Assembly (NCBI RefSeq): GCF_004379255.2
Contig: NC_056040.1
Location: forward strand, 24,750,120 to 24,814,119
Direction: 5' to 3'
DNA: 64,000 bases
DNA from: Salvia splendens
Taxonomy: Eukaryota; Streptophyta; Magnoliopsida; Lamiales; Lamiaceae
The notes below the pieces were generated by a model. The model worked only from the letters and a program-made list of their open reading frames with translations, was not told where the DNA came from and searched no databases. The position numbers and the translations under genes are program-made. Below, piece after piece: positions 1-10,900 of the stretch (the stretch's first letter is position 1; every line of letters begins with the position of its first letter).

Positions 1-41
1 AGTTTATAATAATGCTTGATGCTCTTATGTTTTCTCATCAG

Positions 42-284
42 CCTTATCTTCATGAGTCGCGCCACCTTCACGCCCTGAGACGAGCGCGAGGATGCGGGGG
101 TCGATTCATCAACACAAAGAAGTCCAATGGTGGTAACCATGAGGAGGGGAGTAGCACGGGTGACTCTACTCCGGTGCCATCACCAGAGTCCGATTACGGA
201 ATTGGCCAACCAGGGAAGAGGCGTGAGCAATATTCTCCTCACGACGGTGCAACATTCTTCCAGTGGGCATGCCAATCCAAATGA
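42..284 (+). CDS. NF-YA (CCAAT-binding factor subunit A), last exon
   Basis: This is the 3' terminal coding exon of an NF-YA gene whose earlier exons lie outside the window. NF-YA is the sequence-specific subunit of the nuclear NF-Y trimer that binds CCAAT boxes. The exon opens directly after a pyrimidine-rich acceptor (tttctcatcag) with [17 protein letters not shown], followed by [10 protein letters not shown]. This is the second half of the conserved NF-YA DNA-binding region, and plant NF-YA genes are commonly split between the Lys and Pro of KPYLHES. The tail after the domain is Ser/Gly/Pro-rich, as is usual, and ends at TGA 282-284. The domain family is certain; which NF-YA paralogue this is cannot be decided from one exon. 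An ATG at position 12 lies in the intron and is not the start. Confidence 0.93.
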   Translation, partial: PYLHESRHLHALRRARGCGGRFINTKKSNGGNHEEGSSTGDSTPVPSPESDYGIGQPGKRREQYSPHDGATFFQWACQSK

Positions 285-760
285 AATAATATTAAGTTTT
301 GAATGGGGAGAAATTTGTCCAGTATTATATGCAGGTGTGTAAATTATTGAGTGATTTGATGTGAAATTTTTGGTTGTGATGCCAAGCTAGAGAATATACA
401 GAGTTGGATGTATACATGACATATATATAGCTCTCCCTTCCTTTCTATAGAAGCTGATGTTTTATACATGATGATTCTCTTGGAATGAGATTTTCTTATA
501 TGTTTGGGCGTTGCAGATTTTAATTTGTTGGATAATAACACGAGGGGAGGGGCTAAGCCCCTATCAAATTTTTATTTTTTAAAATTTTCTACTTCTAAAT
601 ATGTTGAAATTTTCTATATATAACTTTAGCCCTTACAAAATATCATAAGCAAACTATAAAAAGGGGAGTATTATGTTCCTATTGTCTTTATAGTGTTAAG
701 TTTCAATATAATAATAACCATTAGATCAAGATTGTGGACAGATTAGATGATGAGGAGATT
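285..760 (+). other. NF-YA 3' UTR and downstream spacer
   Basis: AT-rich, non-coding. The NF-YA 3' UTR probably ends within the first 250 bases; no single polyadenylation signal is decisive. A short GC-rich palindrome (ggggctaagcccc) lies near 547. No gene is seen. Confidence 0.5.
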
Positions 761-3700
761 TTATAGTCCTCGTTACATTATACCATGTTCGTGGTACATT
801 ATAGGAGTATAATTGTAAACACGAGAATTATATCAGTAGTTTCAAAACTGCAAGTGCGATAATTACGTGATTATTTGGAGAGACGCTTGACATATCCTTC
901 ATTTCATTCTCTTTCATTAGTCACGACTTCCTCACTTCTCCCCTCTTCCCAAACCCTAACCGCGCCGTTTTTTAATCCACAGATAAAGGAAAAATGCTGA
1001 TTCTTGCAGCAAGGACGACGGGAAATCAGACCAAAGCAAACTTTGATCTCGTTCTCATCATTCGACGGTCGATTTTGCTATTTTGTCACAACCAGACGTC
1101 GCCATTTGTATCCCTAGCCCGAAAGCAGGTAAAATTTTCGATAGAAATACGATGATTAAGCAATAATTTCACTTCGTGTATACTGAAAACTACATTTTTT
1201 GTGAATCTGAGGTCATGTTCTTTCATTATCGAAATTCAATTTTAGGTCCCTCTACTGTATGTCGTTCGTTAATTGAATTTTGGGTATTCGTTTTAGTACT
1301 TCTATAATTATTCGGTCAATTTACAATTTCTGATTTGGTGATGAATATCGATTTTGGTTTGCTACATTATTTAAATAATGCTTGTACGTTATCTGCTCTA
1401 TATACTCTTCTATATCTTCTTTTATAAAACATTTGTGCATTATTTAACCCAATATTTATATTACGTACTAATGTGGTACATTATTCTGGATTATGGTATG
1501 AACTGCTACATTATTTGAGTTACATTATTTGCTCAACATGCTCCTCTATATCTGCTTTTAAAAAGCATCTGTACATTATTTTAGGTCTTTCTACTATATG
1601 TTGTTCGTTAATTGAATTTTTCGTATTCGTTTTAGTGCTTCTACAATTATTCGGTCAATTTACAATTACTGATTTGGTGATGGATATCGATTTTGGTTTG
1701 CTACATTATTTAAACAATGCTCGTACATTATCTGCTCTATATACTCCTTTATATCTTCTTTTATAAAGCATTTGTGCATGATCCTGTGCTACATTATAAG
1801 TTCCTATTTTACATGATTTAAGAACCTATGTTTATGTTACATCATGTAGGCAGTTTAGTACATGAATTATATGTATTTTTTCGTGCTACATCATTGGTTA
1901 ATACATTATTCTTTTATAAATGTACATTATTGTAAACCAAATCTGTTAATTTATTCCTACTACCACTGTACATTGTTTTTGTGCAGCATTTTGATTAAAA
2001 AACTATATTTAGGGGTTGTATTTGTACATTATTTCAGTAGGAAACAATGCTACATTATATATGCATACTTGTACATGACTTTAAAACATTATTTACTGTT
2101 ACATCATTTAGATAGATTAGTACATCATTCGATGCTAATTTTATGCATCATGTTCTGTTACATCATGTAGCTAGATCTGTACATCATGTTCTGTTACATT
2201 ATTTAGACATAAATATACATTAACTGATATTGCATTGTATGTGTTTCTGAATAGGTTCAACGAGTGCAAGAATCGATTCGAGGATTACTTTGACGATGAT
2301 ATGTTCATTGCATTAAAGCAACGACAAGCTTTAAAGATGTTCAAAGATGTGCTACGTTATTATTGTGTTGTAGATTATAATGTGTGAAAATTGTATTTTA
2401 ATGTAGACTATAATTTGTATGATGAGGGGCATAAGTTATATCCATTCCCCAAGGGTTTAATAGTCCATGGGGGTTGGGGTGTAGTACCAACCCAGTAGCA
2501 CAATGTTCACTAAGGGCAAGAAGTTAGAGTCGTTCTTGTAGGATTCAATTATTTATTGTTTTGTGTAGTAGTCTCTTTGCTATTCTTACACTTATTAGGT
2601 TATATTATTTGCTACTAATGTACTGTACATTAAAACCATAAATATGTACATTACCAAAATGACTGAAACCAAATTGATGGAAAAAGTATACATTAAACTA
2701 CTACTTTCGTACATTATTCACTGTAAGGCATACACATTATAAGACTATATTTGTACATTATTTCTTGTATAAAATCCAAAGCACACATTACAAAGCGAAA
2801 TTTTATGCATGTGATAGTTACCCTAGCCCCATGGATTGCTAAACCCTAGGGGAATGATTCAAACTCCCTAACCTTGGTGATGGTTTCATTTTGTGAGTCG
2901 GTACTACAACCTAGCCCCATGGATTGTTAAACTCAAAGGGTATGAATTCACCAAACATTTAATCCTTGCACATGTACATCATTTACTATGATGCATGTAC
3001 ATTAAAGCCAATTTTCCTACATTATTTACTGTATGAAATCCTAAATACACATAAAAAATGAAATTCAATGCATGTGGTGGTACTATACCCTAGCCCTATA
3101 GATTGCTAAACCCCTAGGGGAATGATTCAAACTCCCTACCCTTGGTGATGATTTCATTTTGTGTGTGGGTACTACAACCTAGCCCCATGGATCGCTAAAC
3201 CCAAATGGTGTGGATTGAACGTGTTGCAAGACGTTAAACTACTTCTTACGTACATTATTCTACCGTTTTCGTACATTATTATACCGTTTACGTACATCAG
3301 AAACAAATAATAAAAATAAAAAGTATAGGCAAGCGTTGGTAATATGTCCTACCCCGATGGATTACTAAACCCTTGGGCAAATGATTTATCTCCCTACCCT
3401 TGGTGAATGTTTCGTTAGTGAGTCGGTACTACAACCTATCCCAATGGATTGCTAAACCCAAATAGTATGGATTCAACGTGCTGCAAGACATTAAACTACT
3501 TCTTACGTACATTGTTATACCGTTTACGTACATTATTATTTTATTGATGACCAAATACTGAAAGTAACGAAGTAGATGAAAACCTAGAGCTCTTGGAATT
3601 GTTGGAAAAAATATAACTTGAATTATATTATTTAGAATCGATGATTGTTGGAAGAACAATATTATTCAATCTGATTGTTACATAATTTAAGTCCAGTACT

Positions 3701-3800
3701 TAGCAAACCTTAAGTTTTATACACACACAACTATTAGTAATCTACATCATGCTAGAAGGCCACTCTACATTAAATAACTAAAATTGTACATTACTTTCTG
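760..3800. repeat. TACATTATT-rich locus with internal tandem duplications
   Basis: Dozens of copies of TACATTATT or one-base variants lie on the + strand, often every 30-80 bases, and the reverse complement is rare. Two longer duplications are embedded. One is a unit of about 200 bp at 1243-1440 repeated at 1580-1780. The other is a unit of about 130 bp beginning with a CTAGCCCCATGGATTG block, present near 2820, 3085 and 3350, with an inverted relative near 2440-2510. At 880-1130 there is a gene-like 5' segment: a CT-rich leader, an AAACCCTAA motif, an ATG at 994 opening about 45 codons, and a possible donor near 1127. A possible second exon lies at 2255-2385 (FNECKNRFEDYFDDDMF). I recognise no family. 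It could be the remains of a Pack-MULE-like or Helitron-like element, or a decayed gene with a repeat-filled intron. Confidence 0.5.
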
Positions 3801-4125
3801 CAAAATTACAAGTGGCGGTTTCGACCGATTCTGGCTCGGGCTGCTTGTTGAGACCGATCTCTTTTTGAAACCAAGAGGGTTTCGTGGGGTGGCGATTGGT
3901 GGAGTGGAGGGCGTCGACTCTGGCGCCGACCTCGGCGGCTTTCTTCCTTATGGAGGTGGCGGAGAAGTCGTTGAGGGCGGCGTCGCCTGCGGTAATTTGG
4001 TCGGGGAAGTTGAGCTTGGCGGTGGGGCCGCGGAGGTAGAAGACGACAGTGTCGTAGGCGCGGGCGTCGGCGACGTCAGTGGAGTAGGAGCCGAGCCAGA
4101 TTCGAGATCTCTTGTTACAAAGAAT
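3778..4125 (-). pseudogene. Truncated AP2/ERF transcription factor fragment (ERF016/ERF017-like)
   Basis: The minus strand encodes [20 protein letters not shown] followed by [19 protein letters not shown]. This is the C-terminal half of an AP2/ERF DNA-binding domain. After it come [19 protein letters not shown] and a tail ending LNKQPEPES, both typical of the ERF016/ERF017 group in the DREB side of the family. The N-terminal half of the AP2 domain (the YRGVR and WVSEIR strands that contact DNA) is missing. Upstream of NKRSR the reading frame continues only into unrelated AT-rich sequence. The substitutions [13 protein letters not shown], where family members have PVAAARAYDTAV, also suggest relaxed constraint. 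The fragment abuts the TACATTATT repeat locus, so it may have been captured by a mobile element. Full-length family members are about 150-230 residues; about 115 remain here. Confidence 0.8.
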
Positions 4126-4858
4126 TCGACTTACAAAGTAGAACACCGGACGTCTATAATGGAGAGAGAGATGAGATAGAAAATCTATTTTCATTTAGAA
4201 AAAAAATTAGAATCAATCTTCATTAATCATGTGCTGGTATTAGAGGGAGAGATTTATGGAATGAAATAACCGATGCCTAATGGCTTCCCAAAATGACCTT
4301 TTTGAAATTTTAAAATATTTTAATTAAATACATGTGGCACTATTTTCAGCCATTAGATCTTCAAATTGTGGGGCTGAGATTTAGTTGGAAGAATGAACAA
4401 TAATTAGAAAAATGATATGAATACATCTCTTATAAAAATACATAAATATTTAAAATATTTAGAACTATATAATTTCAAAAGAAAAGTTATCTTGATACAA
4501 TGGATCGTGAGTAGAAATGTTTTGTAATATGTGGTTTGTATATTGAAAATGAAAATAAATAAATAAATTTTAATTATGGACTTTCCAAAATAAATAAATA
4601 AATAAATAAATAAATTTTAATTAATCTTTAAATCATTGATTCTTTTATTTTTCATGGTTAGGCACAGTGGAATAGTCAAAAAAAATTTTGTATTTATTTC
4701 ATGATTAAATACTTTTTTCGGAGGTTAGGCACGGCAGAATAGTCAAATTCTTTTTGTGTTTATTTCATTTTTAAATACTTGAACTCCAACGAGTGAGAAA
4801 TCATGAAAGTCTATAAGGGTGAATATTAGGTAATAATATCTCCTTCGTATGGTATTAC
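4126..4858. other. AT-rich spacer, no gene seen
   Basis: Non-coding AT-rich sequence with an AAAT/AAATAA run near 4555-4615. A phrase at 4359-4400 (ccattagatc...attgtgg...gatttagttg) resembles one at 718-755 in the same orientation. The two could be subterminal repeats of one mobile element spanning the TACATTATT locus and the ERF fragment. No terminal repeat or target duplication was found to prove this. Confidence 0.3.
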
Positions 4859-5366
4859 TACTTTCTCTGTCCATTAAATTTTCACATTTGACATTTTTCG
4901 TTCAAAAAATATTATCTATTTTATTTTTTTATATTTTTTATTATGGATCTTACTTTCAACTAATTTATTACACTCATGTTCTGTTATAAATTTAATATAT
5001 ACCCCCTCCGTCCGCGAATAGGAGTCCCGTTTTTCTATTTTAGTTCGTCCGCGAATAGGAGTCTCAGTTCACTTTTACTATAAATGGTAATAGGGTCCCA
5101 CCTTTCACTATCTCATTCCACTCACATTTCATTTAAAACTAATATATACAAGTGGGACCTATATTCCACTAACTTTTTTTCTTCACATTTCTTAAAACTC
5201 GTGCCGCTAAGAAATGAGACTCCTAGTGACGAACGGATGGAGTATATAAAAGTTAAATTCAGGTTTTACGAATTTTTTCAACTATTTTTTTTCACCATAT
5301 TTCTCATTTCTTAAAGAGCACGTACCAAATTAAATACACACAATATTTAATGGACGGAAAGAGCGT
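4859..5366. mobile_element. Stowaway-like MITE interrupted by another MITE (outer copy)
   Basis: The outer element begins TA-CTTTCTCTGTCCATTAAAT at 4859 and ends with the imperfect reverse complement ATTTAATGGACGGAAAGAG near 5345-5363. It is split by a second MITE at 5000-5244. The TIR type and TA target fit the Stowaway (Tc1/mariner) group. Confidence 0.7.
5000..5244. mobile_element. Stowaway-like MITE, family A (inner, nested)
   Basis: TIRs CCCCCTCCGTCCGCGAATAG and the matching end ACGGATGGAG are flanked by TA on both sides. The body (GGAGTCTC..., ACTCGTGCCG...) is shared with the copies at 17160-17415 and 48404-48591, defining one local family here called family A. Confidence 0.8.
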
Positions 5367-5992
5367 TTATTTTCTTTACATTCCATTAGATTCCCCTCTT
5401 ATTTAAATTAAAAATAAGCGACAAACAAATCTAACTCGCGTATTATTTTTGGCCCCATTCGCCACACACTGCAAGCAACTTGCACCAAATAACCAACTAG
5501 ATAGATACACTCTTCTTGCCTACAAAAATTCTGTAAGAGACTAACAAATCATGATCCACTGAAATTTACTAGTATATCAACAAATTAACTTTTGAGTTTG
5601 AATCCAAATATGGTCTTACCAAAATTTGATTTGATTGATCTAAGGCTCACAATTTCAGCTTTATCCAGAGTCAGGATGAGATGAGATGAGATGAGATGAG
5701 ATGAGATGAGTATATATCTCCATCAAATATATCCATACCTAATAATTCTGGCAAGAAGAATCTGCTACAAATTTGGTTATTATAAGGGGAATTAAAGCTC
5801 AACATTTGTTAATCCACACAAATGTATAAGAATGGGAATATTCAATAGCAATGTAAAAGGTTGGGATTGTTAACACAAACACACAGCAATAATCTGGTGA
5901 ATGAATTGATAGTGAAGAAACAAAATTCCGACAAACACTTATTTGGTTAATGCAACATGGAATAAGGAAAGAAACAGCAAATTTGAAGAACA
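5367..5992. other. Spacer with (GATGA)n microsatellite
   Basis: Intergenic AT-rich sequence and the probable 3' UTR of the minus-strand gene ending at 5993. A pentanucleotide microsatellite (ATGAG)n runs from about 5676 to 5710. No other feature is seen. Confidence 0.6.
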
Positions 5993-6334
5993 TTATTCAT
6001 CAGCGGCGGTTGCGGTTTTGACGATGAAATTCTGGCGGCTGATGGGGTTCATGACCACGGGAGGGCCAGCAGTGCGCGGCCACGCCTCCATTTTCCGGTC
6101 CGTCTCCCGCCCCCACTCTTTGTTGGTTATAGTGCTAGGAGTTGAACCTAACACAACAATTCTCTATTGTTTCTACAAATCCAAATCCAAATCCAAATCC
6201 AAATCCAAATCCAAATCCAATTTAATAATAACATTCATACCTCCAAAGATTTTGGCATCAGAAACCAAACCATCACAAATATATGCAATACCAACAGATC
6301 CAAATCCAGCACCAATGATGTATTTAGCTGACAT
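5993..6334 (-). CDS. Small single-span mitochondrial protein, plant-specific complex I subunit-like
   Basis: Two coding exons, complement(join(5993..6147,6241..6334)), encode 82 residues. Exon 1 gives MSAKYIIGAGFGSVGIAYIC then DGLVSDAKIFG, a short N-terminal membrane segment. Exon 2 continues GSTPSTITNKEWGRETDRK then MEAWPRTAGPPVVMNPISRQ and NFIVK. The block AWPRTAGPPVVMNPISRQNF is conserved across land plants in a family of short proteins. I recall that family, at moderate certainty, as a plant-specific accessory subunit of mitochondrial NADH dehydrogenase (Arabidopsis At1g67785 type). The acceptor TTAG at 6149-6148 was chosen because it keeps the frame; the nearer CTAG would break it. The intron holds a (CAAATC)n hexamer run at about 6178-6220, and the leader holds (CAATTC)n at about 6413-6448. 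A 5' UTR exon reaching about 6640 is likely but unproven. Confidence 0.82.
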
Positions 6335-6413
6335 TTTTTTCTGCACAAACGCATATATCATTCATATATATAATCTAAATCTTATAGTAATAAATCTTTC
6401 ACCAAACCTACAT

Positions 6414-6450
6414 TCCAATTCCAATTCCAATTCCAATTCCAATTCTCAAC
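6414..6450. repeat. (CAATTC)n hexanucleotide microsatellite
   Basis: About six tandem copies of CAATTC lie just upstream of the start codon of the complex I subunit-like gene. They are distinct from the (CAAATC)n run at about 6178-6220 in its intron. Confidence 0.85.
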
Positions 6451-6649
6451 ACAATGTGAATGAAAAACAATCAATGAAGAAGAAGAAAAAAGATAATCAC
6501 GCAAAAGAGCGATTCAGAAATCAAATTACCGTAAAAATATTAAAATCAGAATCGTAAAGAGTGGAAAGTCGATGTGAGTATATAAAAAGGTCTTACTTTA
6601 TGAATCAGTCGATGGCGAATGCGAAAATGATGGAGGATTCGTGTTTCAG

Positions 6650-7829
6650 AATATAAATGGTAGCAATAAAATCGTTAAGTCTAAACCACCCCCTCTAATT
6701 TCTCTTTGTGTTTGCTCTTTATTTTTTCTTTCCTATATTTATTTGTATTCTAATCTTCTTTAGGATATACATTGGGCTAAAAACAATAAAATACATTAAT
6801 TATAGATAGTTTCATTTATTTCTTACCGTTCATTAAAATTAGTCACATTCATGGACGACACAAGTTTTAAGGAAAAATTAGTAAAATAAGAGAGTGAAGA
6901 AAAAATACATACTTTATGAGAGAGAAAAAATAAATAAGAGAGAAGGAGAAAAAAATGATAAAGTATGAGGGATGTTTCCAATTTTGATTAATCCCTCTCC
7001 CTTGATTAGTTTCAGTCCTCGAGTTTCTTAACTATGAGTGTTTCTTACTTCGAATTAAAAAGATAATTGAAAGGTAAGAAAATAATACTCTATTTAAAAG
7101 TCACGAGCTAAATCATATAGATAAAAACAGCCAAAAATAAGAATTAAATTGCTATAATTTGAAAATTCATCGTCTGGAAAAAATAGAGTTAAAAACGATT
7201 AGTAGTACATGTGAGTAATCTGCTAAAGTGTAAAATTGGTTTCGTACACTTGCTCAATTTTTTTTTGATCTTACACGTTAAGTGTGTTAGCTTTTGTTCC
7301 TAACAATATGTTTTGAACCATATCTAACTGTTCTATAAAAAATTAATGATCAAGTCGTTAGTCCAAAACTAGTGTAGTACGTTTGCAACACAAAATATTC
7401 GGTCCTATATACATTAAGTTATTAACAATGTATTTTGATTCATATTTTGAACTCATTACTCACGTCAAAATGTGGTTGACCTTTGATGAGATGTTGAATA
7501 TGGATCAAAATATATTGTGTATGACCAAAAAATTATAAAGATCAATTTTAGAGTTTAGTATAATTATCACATAAAATACACTATTTTACTAAACTTAAAC
7601 TTAGAGCATTTAAATGGGACCAAAATTCAAACACCGAGATAATTTTCCATTACCACAAACACTCTTTTAAAGAAGAGACACAAAAAGAGGAACTCAAACA
7701 TACATGTTCCTTCGAACATCGATCTTCTTCTATGGTAGCTCTACAACAAAATAACTCACTCCTCCGCTAGGAGAACATCATGATTATCCTCTACTACACC
7801 ATCTTTGTTTCACAAAATTATTTAATTTT
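6650..7829. other. AT-rich intergenic spacer
   Basis: Between divergent or unrelated genes. An AT-rich stretch at 6790-6980 carries MITE-like phrases (TTTCATTTATTTCTTACCGT...). No coding potential is recognised. The end nearest 7830-7975 is the likely 3' UTR of the EFR3-like gene. Confidence 0.5.
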
Positions 7830-7975
7830 TTAATGAACAAGAACTAAAAGTGGAGAAAAAAAAATCAAAGAATTTGTGTTAATTTGAAGCATAGCTGCTG
7901 TTTCTACTACTAGCACCCTCAACACGTCGAAGTCGTGCCTGTCGTAGACGATCATACTGACAAGACGAGGACCGA

Positions 7976-10900
7976 TCAGCATCCAGCCGCCTTCAAGAAG
8001 TTGTCGAATGGGCTTGCTGATGGCAGCCTGAACTCGTTCTGAGCTTCGGTTGTGCACGGCCCTGGACCACCCCTAGTGCTTTGCACAACTTGAAGCCTGC
8101 GACGATCATCTTCGTCCAAGAACGGGTTTCCAGCCTGCAAGGAAACTCGTCTTGTGTAAGACAGTTTGATCTCATAAAAAACATCATCAAGGATAAGATA
8201 AGTACTCCCTCTGTCCTATTAAATATGAAACATTTTGTTTTTGGCACGAGATTTTATGTAGCGATATTTCTGTTTTAAGAAACGTTTCATTTTTAATGGG
8301 ATAACTAAAAAGAAAAGTGTTTCATTTTAATGAGACAAGGGGAGTACCTTGTTTTGATTGCAAACTTGTGGCGGCGCCGCCTTGCTCTCTCCTAGTGCGG
8401 CTATCGCCATCAAAGGCCCCGGTTTGTGATGCGCGCTGATTAGATTAGACATCTTCTGTTGCTTTCCCATCAGAAGCGTCTCGCAGTGGTTGGCCATTTC
8501 CTTGTACGAGGCGTCTTGGGCTGTGCAGACTGACATTCTGCCTACGTTTGTCGAAGTTTCCAAAACCTGACTATCACGATAAACTAAGCTAACGAATCGT
8601 AAAATCGAGACGTTTCTGTTTCCGTGATACTTACAGATAGCAGAAGTTGATCAACGCTAATGAGATTAGGATTCTGAACGGCCAACTGCATGTTCTGTTT
8701 TTCGGTTCCAACTGACTCCGGGAAAGCATCGTCATCCGTGACAAACATTGAGTCAACCTGCAAAATGGTGAAGATATAACGATAAACGTAATATTGTAGC
8801 GTCGGCTAAGCTGAAGGTACCTTGTCAAAGGATTTATCGCCACTCAAGCTCGCCTTATTCATGTGCCTTCCTTCCATGTAATCACCGAGCCACGGGCCTT
8901 CAAGTGAGTCGGGCACGAAATCTTTGAGAAGTTGTTCCCTGGTGGAGGAAACCTCTGACTGCACAGAAGTGAGTTGAGATGGTAATTATGAGTAACGGTA
9001 TCAATAACGATCACACAACACGTTAACACGGAAAAAATATAGACTTACTTCTGGTAGGTTATCCAAGCTCTTGACAATTAGGGCAGTGAGAGACGCGGTT
9101 GTCTGCTCGTCGTATATTTTTGTTTCGGAAAGACATTTCAGAGCTGACACATCGTCGTCTTGGGAACCATACACAACTTTTCTGGTTTCATTAGTCTGCA
9201 GCTTTGAGTCGTCTACCAAAGACAAGAATGGATCGATCTGGAACGTACGAGAATGATGAAAACGCGTAGAGTCAGCATCTACTATGACTAAATCATAATA
9301 ACACAGCTTCTCATGAACCAAATAATGAGGGATGAGAAACATACCACTTTACTTGTGAGCATAGATTTGACGCGATCAGCTACAGGAATAATGTTGTAAG
9401 CCTTTGATGCAAAGAATATCATCGAAGTTGCCAGCACGAAGAGAGACCTGCAACGTGATGGTGGGAGTACTCCTGAATACAGTGTTGCAGATGTTATACG
9501 AGAAGTTTTTATTAAGATCGATATAACTTGCGATACCAAATGTGCTAACAAGTCTAGAATGAATTCTCTTGTGCACCAAAACAAGTATAAGGCTGGCAAA
9601 TATCCTGATTCAAGCTCACATCCAATGACAAATTTCTAATTTTGTTGTACAGTTATACTCCTCTTTTATTGTTCGGATCCAAATCATGATCTATCGAATT
9701 GCCTTACACATTCTGAGACTAATTTGATATGATGAAGTTACCTTCTGCTGCAAGAGAAACATCCCTTAACGAAAACGCCATCTGGAAACTTCGAACAAGT
9801 GTGTCTAGATAGGAGGTCTGACCCAAACGAAGCATCGTTAGACAGAGACAAGCATAGTAAATTATTGAACCCAAAATTACCTTGGCTCGAGAAAACAGCA
9901 GCATCAAGCTGTAAGTGTGAGCTAAAGCAACATAATCCTCAGGCAAGTTTTCAGGAGCAACAGATTGTACCCAAATAGATGTAAGTAGCAGGTTTATTTG
10001 GTGGCTGCTGAGTCTAAGTGGAACGGCATCCTGAAATTGAATTCGGCACATTAATGAGACGGTCTAGTACGTTTGTCGAGTTATGCAAGAGATAGAAACA
10101 GCTTAGATGCGAACCATTTGTTTGCTAGATTTGGTTGTGGCATCAGCGTTTGGGGCCGTTGGTTTGAAGCTCTGTACTCGGCTGTAACCCGACTTGATTC
10201 TGTTTAATACTCCACTGGTGTTGTTTCCCTGCCCGACATCACCCGAAGGCTTCTCTTGGTTCAGCTCAACTCTCTGGTGTTTCATCTTATCGAACAGTGC
10301 ACCCGATGAAGAAAACACTGAAACAGTTCTCGAGAGCGTTCTTGGATAGAGGACATTCTTCTTCGAGTCAGACACAACATGATCAGATTGTGGGGCGATT
10401 GAAGACGGCACAAGCACAACTGAGAAGATCTGGTGAGCTCCGATGCTCGTGTCGTGATCCGGATGGAGCATGGCCGGAAGTAGTTGGTGAAACAACGCAT
10501 CCGGGAACGCCTAATGACAGAAAATAAAACCCTTCACTTAGAAAATTACTCAGCAGAGATCATTCATCGTATACGAAGTCTTGCCTTGTTTTGATACGAT
10601 AAATTAGGCAAAGAAGCGATAATTTGAGCCATGCGATAGACAGCCGAAATAGTTGTTCTTGCGATAACGTTGATGCCGGGTATATTCTCCAACATACTAG
10701 CCATAACATCAAGGATGAGACCTGCATCTCCCACCTGCTCATAGAATATGAAGTTAAACCGAAACTATAATAAGAACGACTGGAAAAGAGTCGGGGTCAC
10801 CTTTGATGATAACTCGATGAAACATTCATCCACTGCTTCATGGAATTTCTTGTTCCAGTTAACCAAATCTTCGCCAAGATTTGCATCGTCGAGCCTATTA

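Noticed and set aside
1473..2170. Open frames of about 100 codons rich in Tyr, Leu, His in the TACATTATT field
   Set aside because: They are translations of the repeat motif itself (LHYL, VHYF); no domain or codon signature.
2818..3480. Regularly spaced repeats that superficially resemble a CRISPR array
   Set aside because: Units are about 130 bp with about 265 bp period, only three copies, in plant nuclear DNA; no short identical repeats with unique spacers.
3784..4179. 131-codon Gly/Val-rich open frame on the + strand
   Set aside because: It is the antisense of the AP2/ERF fragment; the GC-rich codons of the real frame leave the opposite strand open.
5943..6557. 204-codon + strand open frame with SKSKSK and NSNSNS repeats
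   Set aside because: Antisense to the complex I subunit-like gene; its repeats are just translated hexanucleotide microsatellites.
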